The notes beneath the pieces were generated by a model, which had not been told where the DNA came from, made no database searches, and saw nothing but the letters and a program-made list of their open reading frames with translations. From Thermohalobaculum sp965247385 (GTDB lineage: Bacteria; Pseudomonadota; Alphaproteobacteria; Rhodobacterales; Rhodobacteraceae), in assembly GCA_965247385.1 (NCBI GenBank), contig CBDFHG010000007.1, forward strand, positions 1,054,001 through 1,118,000: DNA of 64,000 bases, read 5' to 3'. Both the position numbers and the translations under genes were made by a program. Position 1 is the stretch's first letter, and every line of letters starts with the position of its first letter. Positions 16,924 through 26,279 of the stretch are shown here, piece by piece.

Positions 16924-18206
16924 TGCCCGCGGCCATCTTCCTCACCAATGCCCGCCTGATCGACCCCGCCAGCGGCTATGACGGGCCGGCGGCGCTGAAG
17001 GTCTCCGGCGGGGTGATCGAGGAGGTTGTCCGGGGCACATCCCCCGACCCCGGCGATGGCACCGTGATCGATTGCGGTGGTCTGCCGCTTGCCCCCGGCA
17101 TCGTCGACATGCGGGTCTTTGTCGGTGAGCCTGGGGCGCGGCATCGCGAGAGTTTCCGTTCGGCGGGTGCGGCGGCGGCGGCGGGTGGGGTTACTACCAT
17201 TATTGCCCAGCCTGAGACCGATCCGCCGCTCGACGACCCGGCGCTGGTTCAGTTTGCGCTGGCCCGCGCCCGCGAGGTCTCGCTGGTGCGGGTCCATGCC
17301 ATGGGTGCGCTGACCCGGGGCCTGATGGGGGCCGAGATGACCGAGCAGCAGTTCCTGCTCGACGCAGGCGCTGTGGCGCTGACCGATGCCGATCATGTGG
17401 TGGCCGATGCCAAGGTCATGCGCGCCTGCATGGCCTATGCCCGCTCGCTCGACGCGCTGATCGTGCATCACCCGCAGGAACCCGCCCTGAGCCACGGCGC
17501 TTGCGCTACCTCCGGCGAGTTCGCCTCGCGCCTCGGCTTGCCCAGCGTTCCCGCCATCGCCGAACGGATGATGCTGGAGCGCGATCTGGCTCTGGCCGAG
17601 AGCACCGACGCGCGCTATCACGCCGACATGCTGTCGACCGCCGCCGCGCTTCCCCCTCTGGCCCGCGCCCGCGAGGCCGGGCTGAGCGCCACTGCCGGGG
17701 TCTCGATCCACCATCTGACGCTGAACGAATTCGACATCGCCGACTACCGCAGCTTCTTCAAGCTGACCCCACCTCTCCGCACCGAGACTGACCGCGAGGC
17801 GGTGGTGACGGCGCTTGCCGAGGGGCTGATCGACGTCATCGTCTCGTCCCACCTGCCTTGGGACGAGGAAGCCAAACGCCTGCCCTTCGAGGAGGCGGCG
17901 ACGGGTGCTGTCGGGCTGGAGACCTTCCTGCCCGCCTGCCTGCGGCTGGTCCATGACGACCGATTGTCGCTGCTGCGCCTGTTTGAATGCGCCGCGCTGA
18001 ACCCGGCGCGCATCCTCGGCCTGCCAGGTGGGCGGCTGGCCCCCGGCGCCCCGGCCGATCTGGTGCTGTTCGACCCGGACGCGCCCTTCGTGCTCGACCG
18101 CGCCACCCTGCGCTCCCGATCCAAGAACACCCCCTTCGACCGGCAGCGCATGCAGGGCCGCGTCAAGGGCACGTGGGTGGCCGGAAAACGCATTTTTGCG
18201 GAGTAA
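16923..18206 (+). CDS. pyrC: Dihydroorotase-like protein, probably non-catalytic PyrC'
   Basis: A 427-residue amidohydrolase-fold protein from ATG 16923, in the classic position after pyrB. The metal-binding H-x-H of true dihydroorotases (DMHVHLREPG) is replaced by DMRVFVGEPG, and the DHAPH-type catalytic block reads SSHLPWDEEAK, so the zinc ligands and the catalytic aspartate appear lost. The rest is conserved (AAAAAGGVTTIIAQPETDPP, SIHHLTLNEFD, ATGAVGLETFLP, LNPARILGLPGG). By analogy with PyrC' of Pseudomonas it would stabilise ATCase rather than hydrolyse dihydroorotate. A separate active dihydroorotase would then be needed elsewhere. Confidence 0.85.
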   Translation: MPAAIFLTNARLIDPASGYDGPAALKVSGGVIEEVVRGTSPDPGDGTVIDCGGLPLAPGIVDMRVFVGEPGARHRESFRSAGAAAAAGGVTTIIAQPETDPPLDDPALVQFALARAREVSLVRVHAMGALTRGLMGAEMTEQQFLLDAGAVALTDADHVVADAKVMRACMAYARSLDALIVHHPQEPALSHGACATSGEFASRLGLPSVPAIAERMMLERDLALAESTDARYHADMLSTAAALPPLARAREAGLSATAGVSIHHLTLNEFDIADYRSFFKLTPPLRTETDREAVVTALAEGLIDVIVSSHLPWDEEAKRLPFEEAATGAVGLETFLPACLRLVHDDRLSLLRLFECAALNPARILGLPGGRLAPGAPADLVLFDPDAPFVLDRATLRSRSKNTPFDRQRMQGRVKGTWVAGKRIFAE

Positions 18207-18212
18207 CGGGCG

Positions 18213-18833
18213 ATGTTCCACGACATCATGGGAATCGAGCGCGCCCTGCCCTGGCTGATATTGGCGCTTGGTTGCGGCTATCTGGCCGGATCGATCCCCT
18301 TTGGCGTGATCGTCACCCGCGTGTTCCGGCTGGGCGATCTGCGCAAGATCGGCTCCGGCAATATCGGCGCGACCAACGTGCTGCGCACCGGCAACAAGCT
18401 GGCGGCCTTCACGACCCTGCTGCTGGACGCGCTGAAGGGCGCGCTGCCGGTGCTGTTTTTTTTCGGCTGGGGTGATCTCGCGGGGCAAGCGGCGGGTCTG
18501 GGGGCCTTCCTCGGCCACTGTTTCCCGGTCTGGCTGCGGTTCCGGGGCGGCAAGGGGGTGTCAACCTGGCTCGGCGTCATGCTGGTGATCCACCCACTGA
18601 CCTGGGCAGCGTTGTGCCTGACCTGGCTGGCGACGGCGGTTTTGACTCGCATTTCCTCGGCAGGCGCACTGGTGGCCGCGGCCTCCGGCCCGCTCTGGCT
18701 GATCCTGTTCGATCGCTGGGAAGCGGTGCTGTTGGCAGTCATCCTTGGCGCGCTGGTCTGGCTCCTCCACCACGCCAATATCCGGCGGATTCTGCGCGGG
18801 GAGGAGCCGAAGATCGGCAAACGAAGCCGTTGA
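18213..18833 (+). CDS. plsY: Glycerol-3-phosphate acyltransferase PlsY
   Basis: A 206-residue membrane protein that transfers acyl groups from acyl-phosphate to glycerol-3-phosphate, the first step of phospholipid synthesis. The three PlsY motifs are present: GSIPFGVIVTRVF, GSGNIGATNVLRTGNKLAA and FRGGKGVSTWLGVML, with five hydrophobic segments. It begins 7 bp after pyrC'. ATG 18213 is used; ATG 18228 is a possible alternative. It is the last intact gene of the pyrB-pyrC'-plsY run. Confidence 0.95.
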   Translation: MFHDIMGIERALPWLILALGCGYLAGSIPFGVIVTRVFRLGDLRKIGSGNIGATNVLRTGNKLAAFTTLLLDALKGALPVLFFFGWGDLAGQAAGLGAFLGHCFPVWLRFRGGKGVSTWLGVMLVIHPLTWAALCLTWLATAVLTRISSAGALVAAASGPLWLILFDRWEAVLLAVILGALVWLLHHANIRRILRGEEPKIGKRSR

Positions 18834-18837
18834 GAGG

Positions 18838-18862
18838 GCGCTGTCACACAAAAAAACAGCGC
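18838..18862 (+). terminator. Hairpin after plsY
   Basis: GCGCTGT at 18838-18844 pairs perfectly with ACAGCGC at 18856-18862 across an A-rich loop. There is no T-run after it. It may act as a weak terminator for the pyrB operon, or it may be part of the left end of the IS6-like remnant that begins here. Confidence 0.3.
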
Positions 18863-18890
18863 AGCGGCGGCGCGCCCGGTCGCATAGACC

Positions 18891-19055
18891 TTGCCGATGC
18901 ACAAAATCTCCCACGCCGGCCATCGATTTCCACCCGACGTCACCCAGCGGGCCGTGTGGCTCTATCTGGGTTTCGCGCTCAGCTATCGGGACGCCGAAGC
19001 GCTATTGGCTGAGCGCGGACTCGACGTGTCCTATGAGACTGTCCGGCGCTGGGTC
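18891..19055 (+). pseudogene. IS6-family transposase N-terminal fragment
   Basis: Fifty-five residues match the start of IS6-family transposases: MHKISHAGHRFPPDVTQRAV, WLYLGFALSYRDAEALLAER and GLDVSYETVRRWV. After WV the reading changes to unrelated sequence and stops. The DDE catalytic domain is absent, so this is debris. Confidence 0.8.
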
Positions 19056-19108
19056 ATTAATAACCAACGCTCGATGAGGTGGACTCACGCGGGGGATTCC
19101 CGCCCAGC

Positions 19109-19741
19109 CTACGGCAGATAATCATCGCGCCAGCGCAGCACCACGTTGAACGAGACCGAAAGGCGCGCCTGCTGGCACAGGTTCACATGGACCAGGTGGT
19201 GCAGGAACGCGGGCCACAGCAGCACTTCGCCCGCACGCGGCAGCAACCGGTGCTCCGGATCGACCTGGGGGTCGTTGCGGATCGCCAGCATGTTGGCCTG
19301 GGGGCGCGGGTCGAAGAAGCTGATGGCGTTGGGGTCGCGGTCGGAGCGGCCAGTCTGTGGCGCTTCGCCGGAAGGGACGCGAACGTAGTAGGTGCCGCTG
19401 AGCCAGGAATGCGGGTGGTTGTGCAGGTTGTGGTAGTCGCCGAAGCGGTTGACGTTGGGCCAGGCTTGCAGGCGCCAGTCGAGGTCATAGGCAATTCCAG
19501 TGTGGCGGGCGTAATCCAGCGCGGCCCGGTCGAGGCAGGATTTCAGCCAACCCAGCGCCGGGTGGGGGTGCGCGAACAGGTCGCCGCCGAGGTAGTCGGC
19601 GGTCATGTCGGTGGCTTCGGCGTCCATCTGTTCAATCAGTTCGGCGAGGACCGGGTTGGCGGCGTCCGCGCCCGGCAGGGTGTGGCGCATCAGCGTGGTG
19701 GGCCAGAGGGCGGTGAACTGCGGGGGCTCGGGCTGGGTCAT
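19109..19741 (-). CDS. Putative 2OG-Fe(II) oxygenase family protein
   Basis: A 210-residue protein from ATG 19741 (MTQPEPPQFTALWPTTLM). It resembles the TIGR02466-type putative 2OG-Fe(II) oxygenases. The core reads AWPNVNRFGDYHNLHNHPHS, then WLSGTYYVRVPSG, and later LLWPAFLHHLVHVN with ARLSVSFNVVLR; the histidines and the terminal arginine are candidate iron and 2-oxoglutarate ligands. Substrate unknown. It lies on the same strand downstream of the liv operon, 170 bp after livF. The frame stays open upstream to 19858 but without homology. Confidence 0.8.
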   Translation of the reverse strand: MTQPEPPQFTALWPTTLMRHTLPGADAANPVLAELIEQMDAEATDMTADYLGGDLFAHPHPALGWLKSCLDRAALDYARHTGIAYDLDWRLQAWPNVNRFGDYHNLHNHPHSWLSGTYYVRVPSGEAPQTGRSDRDPNAISFFDPRPQANMLAIRNDPQVDPEHRLLPRAGEVLLWPAFLHHLVHVNLCQQARLSVSFNVVLRWRDDYLP

Positions 19742-19821
19742 CGGGCGTGGAATCCAGGTTGGAGTGGTTCGCGATATTCTCGGGCCAGTCATCCTGCGAG
19801 TCGATAGAACAATTGCATTTT

Positions 19822-19840
19822 TCCCGGCCTTGAGCCGGGA
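19822..19840. repeat. Short palindrome between livF and the oxygenase gene
   Basis: TCCCGGC and GCCGGGA are separated by CTTGA, a perfect 7-bp stem. In the direction of the liv operon it is followed by A's, not T's, so it is not a canonical terminator. It resembles the small GC-rich palindromes common in alphaproteobacterial intergenic regions. Confidence 0.45.
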
Positions 19841-19912
19841 TCCCGAGGTGTTGCGCACCCCGGATCGAGGCCCTGGATCAGGCCCTGTGGCGGCGGAGCT
19901 CCGCGATGCCGC

Positions 19913-20622
<710 letters not shown>

Positions 20623-20623
<1 letters not shown>

Positions 20624-21399
20624 CAGGCCGCCTCCCCGTTCGCCGCCGACCCGCCGAGGTAAGCGCGGTGGAGTTCAGGGCTGGCCATGACCTCGGCGGT
20701 CGGGCCTTGCAAAAGGCGGCGACCGTTGTCCTGGACGTAGAGCTGGGGGCAGATGCGGGCGACCTCGCGGATGTTGTGCTCGATCAGGAGGACGGAGCGG
20801 CCGCCTCCAGATTCGGGCCCGGCGAGCGAGGCGATCAGGTCGGCCATGGCGCGGGCTTCCGACTGGTTGAGGCCCGCCAGCGGTTCGTCGAGCAGCAGGA
20901 GTTTGGGCTGGAGGGCCAGGGCGCGGGCAACTTCGAGGCGTTTCAGGAAACCCAGCGGCAGTTTGCCGGGCATGGCATCTGCGGCGCCACCGATGCCGAC
21001 CATATTCAGCAGTTCGCGGGCCTTGGAACGCTCGGCGCGGCGGTTGGAGTGCCGAAGTGCTGCCCAAGGGCTGGCCAGACGTTGGGCGCCGACAGCCAGT
21101 GCAACATTGTCGGTGAGGGTCAGCGAGCGGAGCGGCTTGACGATCTGTTGACCCAGCGCCAGCCCGGCGCGGATGCGGCGGTCGATAGGCCAGCGGGTGA
21201 CATCCTCGCCATCGAAGACCACGCTGCCCTGTTGTGGCCGCAGCACTCCCGTGATGATCCGCATCAGGGTCGTCTTGCCCGCACCATTGGGACCGATGAA
21301 GCCGAGGAGCTGGTTCTCGGCCAGTTCCAGCGAAACATCCGAAACGGCGGTGACGCCGCCGAACCGCATGGTGACATTCTGGATCGAGAGGAGGGTCAT
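20623..21399 (-). CDS. livG: Branched-chain amino-acid ABC transporter ATP-binding protein LivG
   Basis: A 258-residue ABC ATPase from ATG 21399 (MTLLSIQNVTMRFGGVTAVS); the frame is open 120 bases upstream but that overlaps livM. Walker A is GFIGPNGAGKTTLMRIITG, Walker B KLLLLDEPLAGLN, H-loop LLIEHNIREVARI. The signature is LPLGFLKRLEVARAL, a LivG-type variant without LSGGQ. The ATG overlaps the livM stop by 4 bases. It partners LivF. Confidence 0.95.
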
Positions 21400-22235
21400 C
21401 GCAGCCTCCCCGCTATGCGCCGCGCAAGCCCGGCAATGCCGTCGGGGACGAAGCGCATGGTGGCGAACAGAAGCGCGCCATACAGCAGCAGCTTGTAGTC
21501 GTCGACGAATTGGAACCACAGCGGCATCACGGAGAGGAATCCCGCCGCCAGCGCCACCCCCCAGATCGAGCCGATGCCGCCGATGATGACCATGGCCAGC
21601 ACGGTAATGGATTCGACAAAGCCAAAGCTGTCCGGCCCGATGAAGCGGATGTGGTGGGCATAAAGCCCGCCCGCCACCCCTGCCCCGGCGGTGCCGATGA
21701 CGAAGGCCCAGAGCTTGAAGCGCTTGACGTCGATACCGAGGATACGGGCGGTATCCTCGTCATCGGCGATGCTGTCGAAGGCGAAACCCATCCACGAGCG
21801 GCGGATGTGCAGCGCCAGGGCGACGAACAGCAGGGTGCAGATGATCGCCAGAAGCAGCAGGCCGGGGCGTCCGAACTCGGCCTTGGGGATGCCGGAGATG
21901 CCGACCTCACCGCCAAGCGCGTCCTGTTTGCGCACGAAGCCGACAAACAGGAAAGTCACCCCCATGGTGGTGATGGCAAGGAAGTCGTGGCGCACGCGCA
22001 GCGCCGCCATGCCGACGAACAGGCCCACCGCTCCCGCCACGGCGGCGGCGGGGACCAGCGCCAGCGTCAGCGGCACCCCTGCCTTGGTCAGCAGCGCCGC
22101 CGTGTAGGCGCCGATGCCGTAGAAAGCGGCGTGGCCGAGGCTGACCTGACCGCAGAAGCCGGTGATGACGTTCAGCGACAGCGCGAACAGGATGGCGATA
22201 GACATGGTGGTCAGGAGGGTGATCTCATATGCCAT
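21396..22235 (-). CDS. livM: Branched-chain amino-acid ABC transporter permease LivM
   Basis: A 279-residue integral membrane protein. The LivM hallmarks are SLNVITGFCGQVSLGHAAFY, GIGAYTAALL, ITTMGVTFLFVGFVRKQDAL, GFAFDSIADDEDTARILGID (the ATPase-coupling EAA-like loop) and GGIGSIWGVALAAGFLSV. It is slightly short for the family at the N-terminus, but GxxSLG and the coupling loop are intact. It forms the membrane channel with LivH, whose stop is 4 bp upstream of its start. Confidence 0.95.
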   Translation of the reverse strand: MAYEITLLTTMSIAILFALSLNVITGFCGQVSLGHAAFYGIGAYTAALLTKAGVPLTLALVPAAAVAGAVGLFVGMAALRVRHDFLAITTMGVTFLFVGFVRKQDALGGEVGISGIPKAEFGRPGLLLLAIICTLLFVALALHIRRSWMGFAFDSIADDEDTARILGIDVKRFKLWAFVIGTAGAGVAGGLYAHHIRFIGPDSFGFVESITVLAMVIIGGIGSIWGVALAAGFLSVMPLWFQFVDDYKLLLYGALLFATMRFVPDGIAGLARRIAGRLR

Positions 22236-22239
22236 GCGC

Positions 22240-23103
22240 TCACCCTTTCGCCAACAGGCCCTGGGGGCGGATCATCAGCACCACGATCAGGAAGGCGAAG
22301 GCAATGGCGTCGCGGTCCAGGAGATGGCCAATATAGATGGTGCCGAAGCTTTCGATAACACCCAGCGCCAGCGAGGCGGCGAGGGTTCCACGCACCGAGC
22401 CCAAGCCTCCCAGCACGATGATCGCCAGCGCCTTGTAGGAGGGCACCGCCCCCATGGTCGGCTCTACCAGGTTGTTCAGGAGGGCGACCATCACTCCGGC
22501 GGCGGCGGCCAGTGCCGAGCCGATGAAGAAATTTAGATAACGCACACGTTCGATGTCGATACCGAAGCTGCGCGCCATGTCCGGGTCTGCGACAGTGGCG
22601 CGCCAGGCGATGCCGGTGCGGGTCGAGTTCGAAAGCCAGCCGAGGACGCCGAGAAACACCACGGCGATGGCGACCACCATCAACCGGGCGTGGCTGAGGG
22701 AAATGCCAGGCAGGATCTCGACCTGGGTCTGCAAGGGCGGGTCGGTGAAGGAAAGACCATATGCGCCGAAGACCAGGCGGTAGATCTCCTCGGACATGAT
22801 GAAGAGGCCGATGGAGGCGATCAAGGCGACCAATGGCGGCTGGGTCAGCAACGGCTTGTAAGCGAAGCGGTAGACACCGATGCCGAGGGCGCCGACCAGC
22901 ACCATCGCCGCGACAAGCGCCAGCGGGAAGCTGCCGGTCTGGTTGGTGACGATGACGCCGATATAGCCCCCCAGGGTGAACAGCGCCGCATGGGCGACAT
23001 GCAGGATGCGCAAGAGGCCGTAGACCAGCGTGAGGCCAAGCGCGATCAAGGCATAGATCGCGCCTTGCACCAGGCCCTGAACGGTGAGGTCTAGGAAGAG
23101 CAT
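22240..23103 (-). CDS. livH: Branched-chain amino-acid ABC transporter permease LivH
   Basis: A 287-residue membrane protein with typical LivH sequence: QGLVQGAIYALIALGLTLVY, GLLRILHVAHAALFTLGGYI, IAWRATVADPDMARSFGIDI (coupling loop) and IIVLGGLGSVRGTLAASLAL. About eight hydrophobic segments are visible. It lies 4 bp from livM and 63 bp after the livK stop, with a strong hairpin in that gap. It is the first permease gene in the operon. Confidence 0.95.
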   Translation of the reverse strand: MLFLDLTVQGLVQGAIYALIALGLTLVYGLLRILHVAHAALFTLGGYIGVIVTNQTGSFPLALVAAMVLVGALGIGVYRFAYKPLLTQPPLVALIASIGLFIMSEEIYRLVFGAYGLSFTDPPLQTQVEILPGISLSHARLMVVAIAVVFLGVLGWLSNSTRTGIAWRATVADPDMARSFGIDIERVRYLNFFIGSALAAAAGVMVALLNNLVEPTMGAVPSYKALAIIVLGGLGSVRGTLAASLALGVIESFGTIYIGHLLDRDAIAFAFLIVVLMIRPQGLLAKG

Positions 23104-23127
23104 CGCGGTGGGGGTGTCATTGAACCA

Positions 23128-23150
23128 CGCCCCGGCTCAGGGCCGGGGCG
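23128..23150 (-). promoter_or_regulatory. Strong hairpin in the livK-livH gap
   Basis: CGCCCCGGC at 23128-23136 and GCCGGGGCG at 23142-23150 form a perfect 9-bp stem with a 5-nt loop, located after the livK stop and before livH. There is no T-run. In many binding-protein transporters such a hairpin protects the 3' end of the binding-protein mRNA and sets a higher level of it than of the permeases; that role is inferred here. Confidence 0.5.
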
Positions 23151-23166
23151 TTGACTTGGACATTGA

Positions 23167-23944
23167 TCACTCTTCCGGCGGGGCCAGCAGGGCCGGGTCC
23201 GAGATTACCGCGTAGTGGTGCCAGTTGCCGTCCTTGACGATCTGAACTTGTACGTCCTTACGGACCTCGCCGAGGCCGTTGAACGAGATGTCGCCGGTAG
23301 CGGCGTGGATCTTGGTCGCGGCGATGGCATCGCGCAGGGCCGCCGGGTCCTTGTACCCCGCCGTCTTCAACGCCTCGGCCATGACCAGAACGGCGGTGTG
23401 GCCCGAGGCCCCGACCATGTCGGCTGGGTAGCCCGCCTTGGCGGTGAAGCCGTCGATGAAGGCGCGGGCGGTAGGGTCGGTCGAGTCGCGGTCGAGCGAG
23501 GTGGTGATGATCACCCCCTCGGCGTCCGGCCCGGCGATCTCGATGAACTTCTGGCCGTCATAGCCCTCCTGCCCGATCACCGGCACGGCGATCCCGGCGG
23601 CGCGGAGCTGGCGCACCAGCGGCCCGGCGGTGAAGAAGTAACCCGAGGCGTAGATCGCGTCCGGGGCATCTGCCTTGACCGAGGAGGCGATGGGGCCGAA
23701 TTCGCGGTCCTTGATCGAGTATTCGTACTCGGAGACGATCTCGATGCCGAAATTCGCCGCCTGCTCCTTGAAGCCGGCCGCCAGCGATTTGCCAAAATCG
23801 TTGTTGAGGGTGATGATGGCAACCCGCTTCAGGCCCATCATGCCGCCGATCAGCTTGGCCCCGGCGCGACCCTGGACCTCGCCCATGAAGGAGGTACGGA
23901 AGACGAAATTACCGGCGCGGGTGATGTCCGGATGCACGGCATAG
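23167..23944 (-). pseudogene. livK: livK 3' part (branched-chain amino-acid binding protein), separated by an IS
   Basis: This holds the C-terminal two thirds of a periplasmic LivJ/LivK-type receptor: AVHPDITRAGNFVFRTSFMG, LKRVAIITLNNDFGKSLAAG, YSIKDREFGPIASSVKADAP, and the end WHHYAVISDPALLAPPEE. The upstream end at 23944 meets the inverted repeat of an IS1182-like element. The missing N-terminal part is found at 25417-25794. Removing the element and one ATAG copy joins YISAY to AVHPD in frame, so the break is a simple recent insertion. This part has no start of its own and the transporter is expected to lack its receptor. Confidence 0.92.
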
Positions 23945-25416
23945 CAGCCCGTTGACGAAGTCGGCCCTGGACACGAGCGGCCTGGTCTGATTCTATGATA
24001 TTCTGATTTGACCGGGGGGTTCGCCGATGTCGATGGGACTGCGGAAGGATCGTCAGGGTGACTTGATGGTGGGCTGGGCGGAGATGCCGCGCTCGCCGGG
24101 TCATGTGTTTTACGACCGTCTTCAGTCGGCCCTGATCGAGGGCGGCTTCGACGGCTTCGCCGAGGCGGCCTGCCGGTGCTGTTACGCGGCCAGGACGGGA
24201 GCGCCTTCGGTGCCGCCGTGGCGCTGTTTGCGTAGGCATCTGGAGGGCTGTTTCGAGGGCATCGACTCTGGGCGCGGGCTGGAATGGCGCGGCTCGGATT
24301 CGCTGTCGCTGCGGGAGTTTCTGCGGCTGGAGAGCCGGGATCGTGTGCCGGACCATTGCTGGCTGTCGAAGACCCGCACGCGTCTGCCCCACGAGGGGCA
24401 CGCGGCGGTCTTCGACCGGGTTCTGGCGCTGATCGCCGAGGCGGGTCTGGTGAAGGGCGAGCGCATCGGGGTGGATGCCTCGACCATGGAGGCCAACGCG
24501 GCGCTGCGCAACATCGTGCGGCGCGACACGGGGTGAGGGCTACCGGGAGATGCTGGAGCATCTGGCCCGGGAGAGCGGCATCGAGACGCCCACGGCCGAG
24601 GACCTGGCGCGTCTGGACCGCAAGCGCAAGGGCAAGAAGCTCTCGAACCAGGATTGGGTTTGCAGGAGCGACCCCGAGGCCAGGATCGCCAGGATGAAGG
24701 ACGCCGCGACCCATCTGGCCGACAAGCCCGGGCACGCGGTGGATCCGGACACCGGCGCGGTGGTGGCGGCCGAGTTGCACCCAGCCGATGAGGGCGACAC
24801 CACGACGCTTTCCAAGACCCTGGCGGCGGCCGAGGCAAACCTCGATGCGGTGGCTGCGGCACCGACGCCAGAGAGCCCGGCCGAATGCGTCACCGACAAG
24901 GGCTATTTCTCACGGGCGGTCTTGAAGGCCCTGGACGACAGTCCCTGGAAGACCCGGATCGCCGAGCCCAGGCAGAAGGGCTTTTCGCGCTGGCGCGATG
25001 ACCAGGCGGCGCGCCGGGCGGTCACCAACAACCGCGTGCGGCTCAAGTCCGGGGTCGCCCGCGATGCCTTCAAGCTGCGCGCCGAGATCGTCGAGCGCTC
25101 CTTTGCCCACACCCTCGATCGCGGCGGCATGCGCCGAACCTGGCTGCGCGGGCGCGAGAACGTGCACAAGCGATACCTGCTTCACGTCGCCGGCCACAAC
25201 CTCTCGTTGCTGATGCGCCAACTCATCGGCGCCGGCACCCCGCGCCAGGCTGTGGCGGGCGGATATGGCGGTGTTTTCGTGCTTGTTGCGCCCTCTGGAG
25301 CCGTTCTGGTCGCTCAGATCGTCCTCATCGTCTCGGAGGATGGCGAAACCGCCGACGCCGCGTTATGTTTCGTCGTGGGGTGAAACCCGGTCAATGGCGA
25401 CTTTTTCAACGGGCTG
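23945..25416. mobile_element. IS1182-like insertion sequence, copy 1 (in livK)
   Basis: A 1472-bp element with imperfect terminal inverted repeats: CAGCCCGTTGACGAAGTC at the left, and the reverse complement of the right end reads CAGCCCGTTGAAAAAGTC (16 of 18 match). It is flanked by ATAG on both sides (23941-23944 and 25417-25420), a 4-bp target duplication as usual for the IS1182 family. It carries one transposase gene, which is frameshifted. Confidence 0.9.
24027..25383 (+). pseudogene. IS1182-like transposase, frameshifted
   Basis: Frame one (24027-24536) contains MSPGHVFYDRL-like MPRSPGHVFYDRLQSALIEG, FLRLESRDRVPDHCWLSKTR, and GERIGVDASTMEANAALRNI (first catalytic Asp), ending RRDTG. Frame two (to 25383) continues EGYREMLEHLARESGIETPT, KLSNQDWVCRSDPEARIARM, PAECVTDKGYFSRAVLKALD (second Asp) and GRENVHKRYLLHVAGHNLSL (with the catalytic Glu). 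An extra G in ACGGGGTGAG near 24530 breaks the frame; removing it gives DTGEGYRE. The element is therefore not autonomous unless frameshifting occurs. Confidence 0.85.
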
Positions 25417-25794
25417 ATAGGCCGAGATGTAGGGGACACCCTCTTCCTGATAGATTGTCGCGGCGGCGCGGGTGGCACCGGAATAGCTGCCGGAAATACC
25501 CGCGATTACCCTGTCCTGTGTGGTCAGCTTAACTGCTAGCGGGGCGGATTCCTTGGGGCTGGCCTGGTCGTCATAGACCACCAGTTCCAGCATATCGCCG
25601 TTAATGCCGCCAGCGCCGTTGACCTGCTCGACAGCCAGTTGCGCGCCGATCAGGGCGGAGTTTCCGTCCGCTGCGGCGAAGCCGGTCAGCGGCACGTTGA
25701 ATCCGATCTTGATCGGATCGGCCAAGGCCGGAGCCGCCAATACTGCTGCGCCGAGGCTGGCTGTCGCCAGCAGTTTCTTGAAAACTCTGAACAT
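25417..25794 (-). pseudogene. livK: livK 5' part (signal peptide and N-terminal lobe)
   Basis: From ATG 25794 (preceded by GGGAGG at a spacing of 7) the protein starts MFRVFKKLLATASLGAAVLA, a clear signal peptide cleaved near ALA-DPI. The receptor N-lobe follows: IKIGFNVPLTGFAAADGNSA, LAVEQVNGAGGINGDMLELV and AGISGSYSGATRAAATIYQE, ending GVPYISAY at the IS border. Translation would run into the element and stop soon after. An in-frame ATG at 25809 is less likely because the GGGAGG lies after it. Confidence 0.92.
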
Positions 25795-26155
25795 TCGATG
25801 TCCTCCCATTCTTTCATGATTCTTCCTGGTTGGCTGTTGCACCACAAAGTCCTTTGCCGAAGGCAAGGGCCCTAGACGCGAGAATCGCGGCGAACCTCCA
25901 ATCATTCTTTCACCGTGCGACATGAAAGTCTCGGCGCCGAGTCCGAACCAGCAGTTCGACACATTGTGGGCCGAACCCGTATCTGTTCTCGCTGGCCTGA
26001 AATTGCCGGCGAGCCTCTCCCTTCTGGCAAACAGGTGCCTACCGGAAGGACACACTCCGAAAGCGCGGCCGCGGGCATCGATCTGAGCGTCGGCCAGCCG
26101 GGCGATTTCCATACCATCCATGTTTGCCTCTTGGTTTGGGCATTGATTTGTCCAT
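25795..26155. other. Non-coding stretch upstream of livK; short coding-like fragment on the minus strand
   Basis: No complete gene is seen. On the minus strand a frame starting at ATG 26123 reads MDGMEIARLADAQIDARGRA and continues into sequence with no recognisable family. It faces the HutC-like operator and could be the 5' stump of a lost target gene of that regulator. The livK promoter should also lie in this interval. Confidence 0.4.
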
Positions 26156-26171
26156 ACTTGTCTATACAGGT
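26156..26171. promoter_or_regulatory. Candidate HutC/GntR operator
   Basis: ACTTGTCTATACAGGT is an imperfect palindrome (ACTTGT and ACAGGT half-sites around TATA-like bases). It matches the general shape of HutC-type operators, TTGTnTATACAAG-like. It lies about 110 bp upstream of the HutC-like gene and between it and the divergent stump, so autoregulation is plausible. Confidence 0.5.
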
Positions 26172-26279
26172 AATTGCAAGCTATAATGTCGAACCGAGTG
26201 TAAGCGGGCGTGTAAATGGATCGGTGAGACAGATCTTGAGATAGATTCCACGCAAGGCGGCGAGAGAGTGAAAGAGCAA

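Noticed and set aside
16311..18518. 735-codon ORF on the minus strand
   Set aside because: Antisense to pyrB, pyrC' and plsY, all of which show clear family motifs on the plus strand.
19822..19840. Rho-independent terminator of the liv operon
   Set aside because: The stem is good, but in the operon direction it is followed by A's rather than T's.
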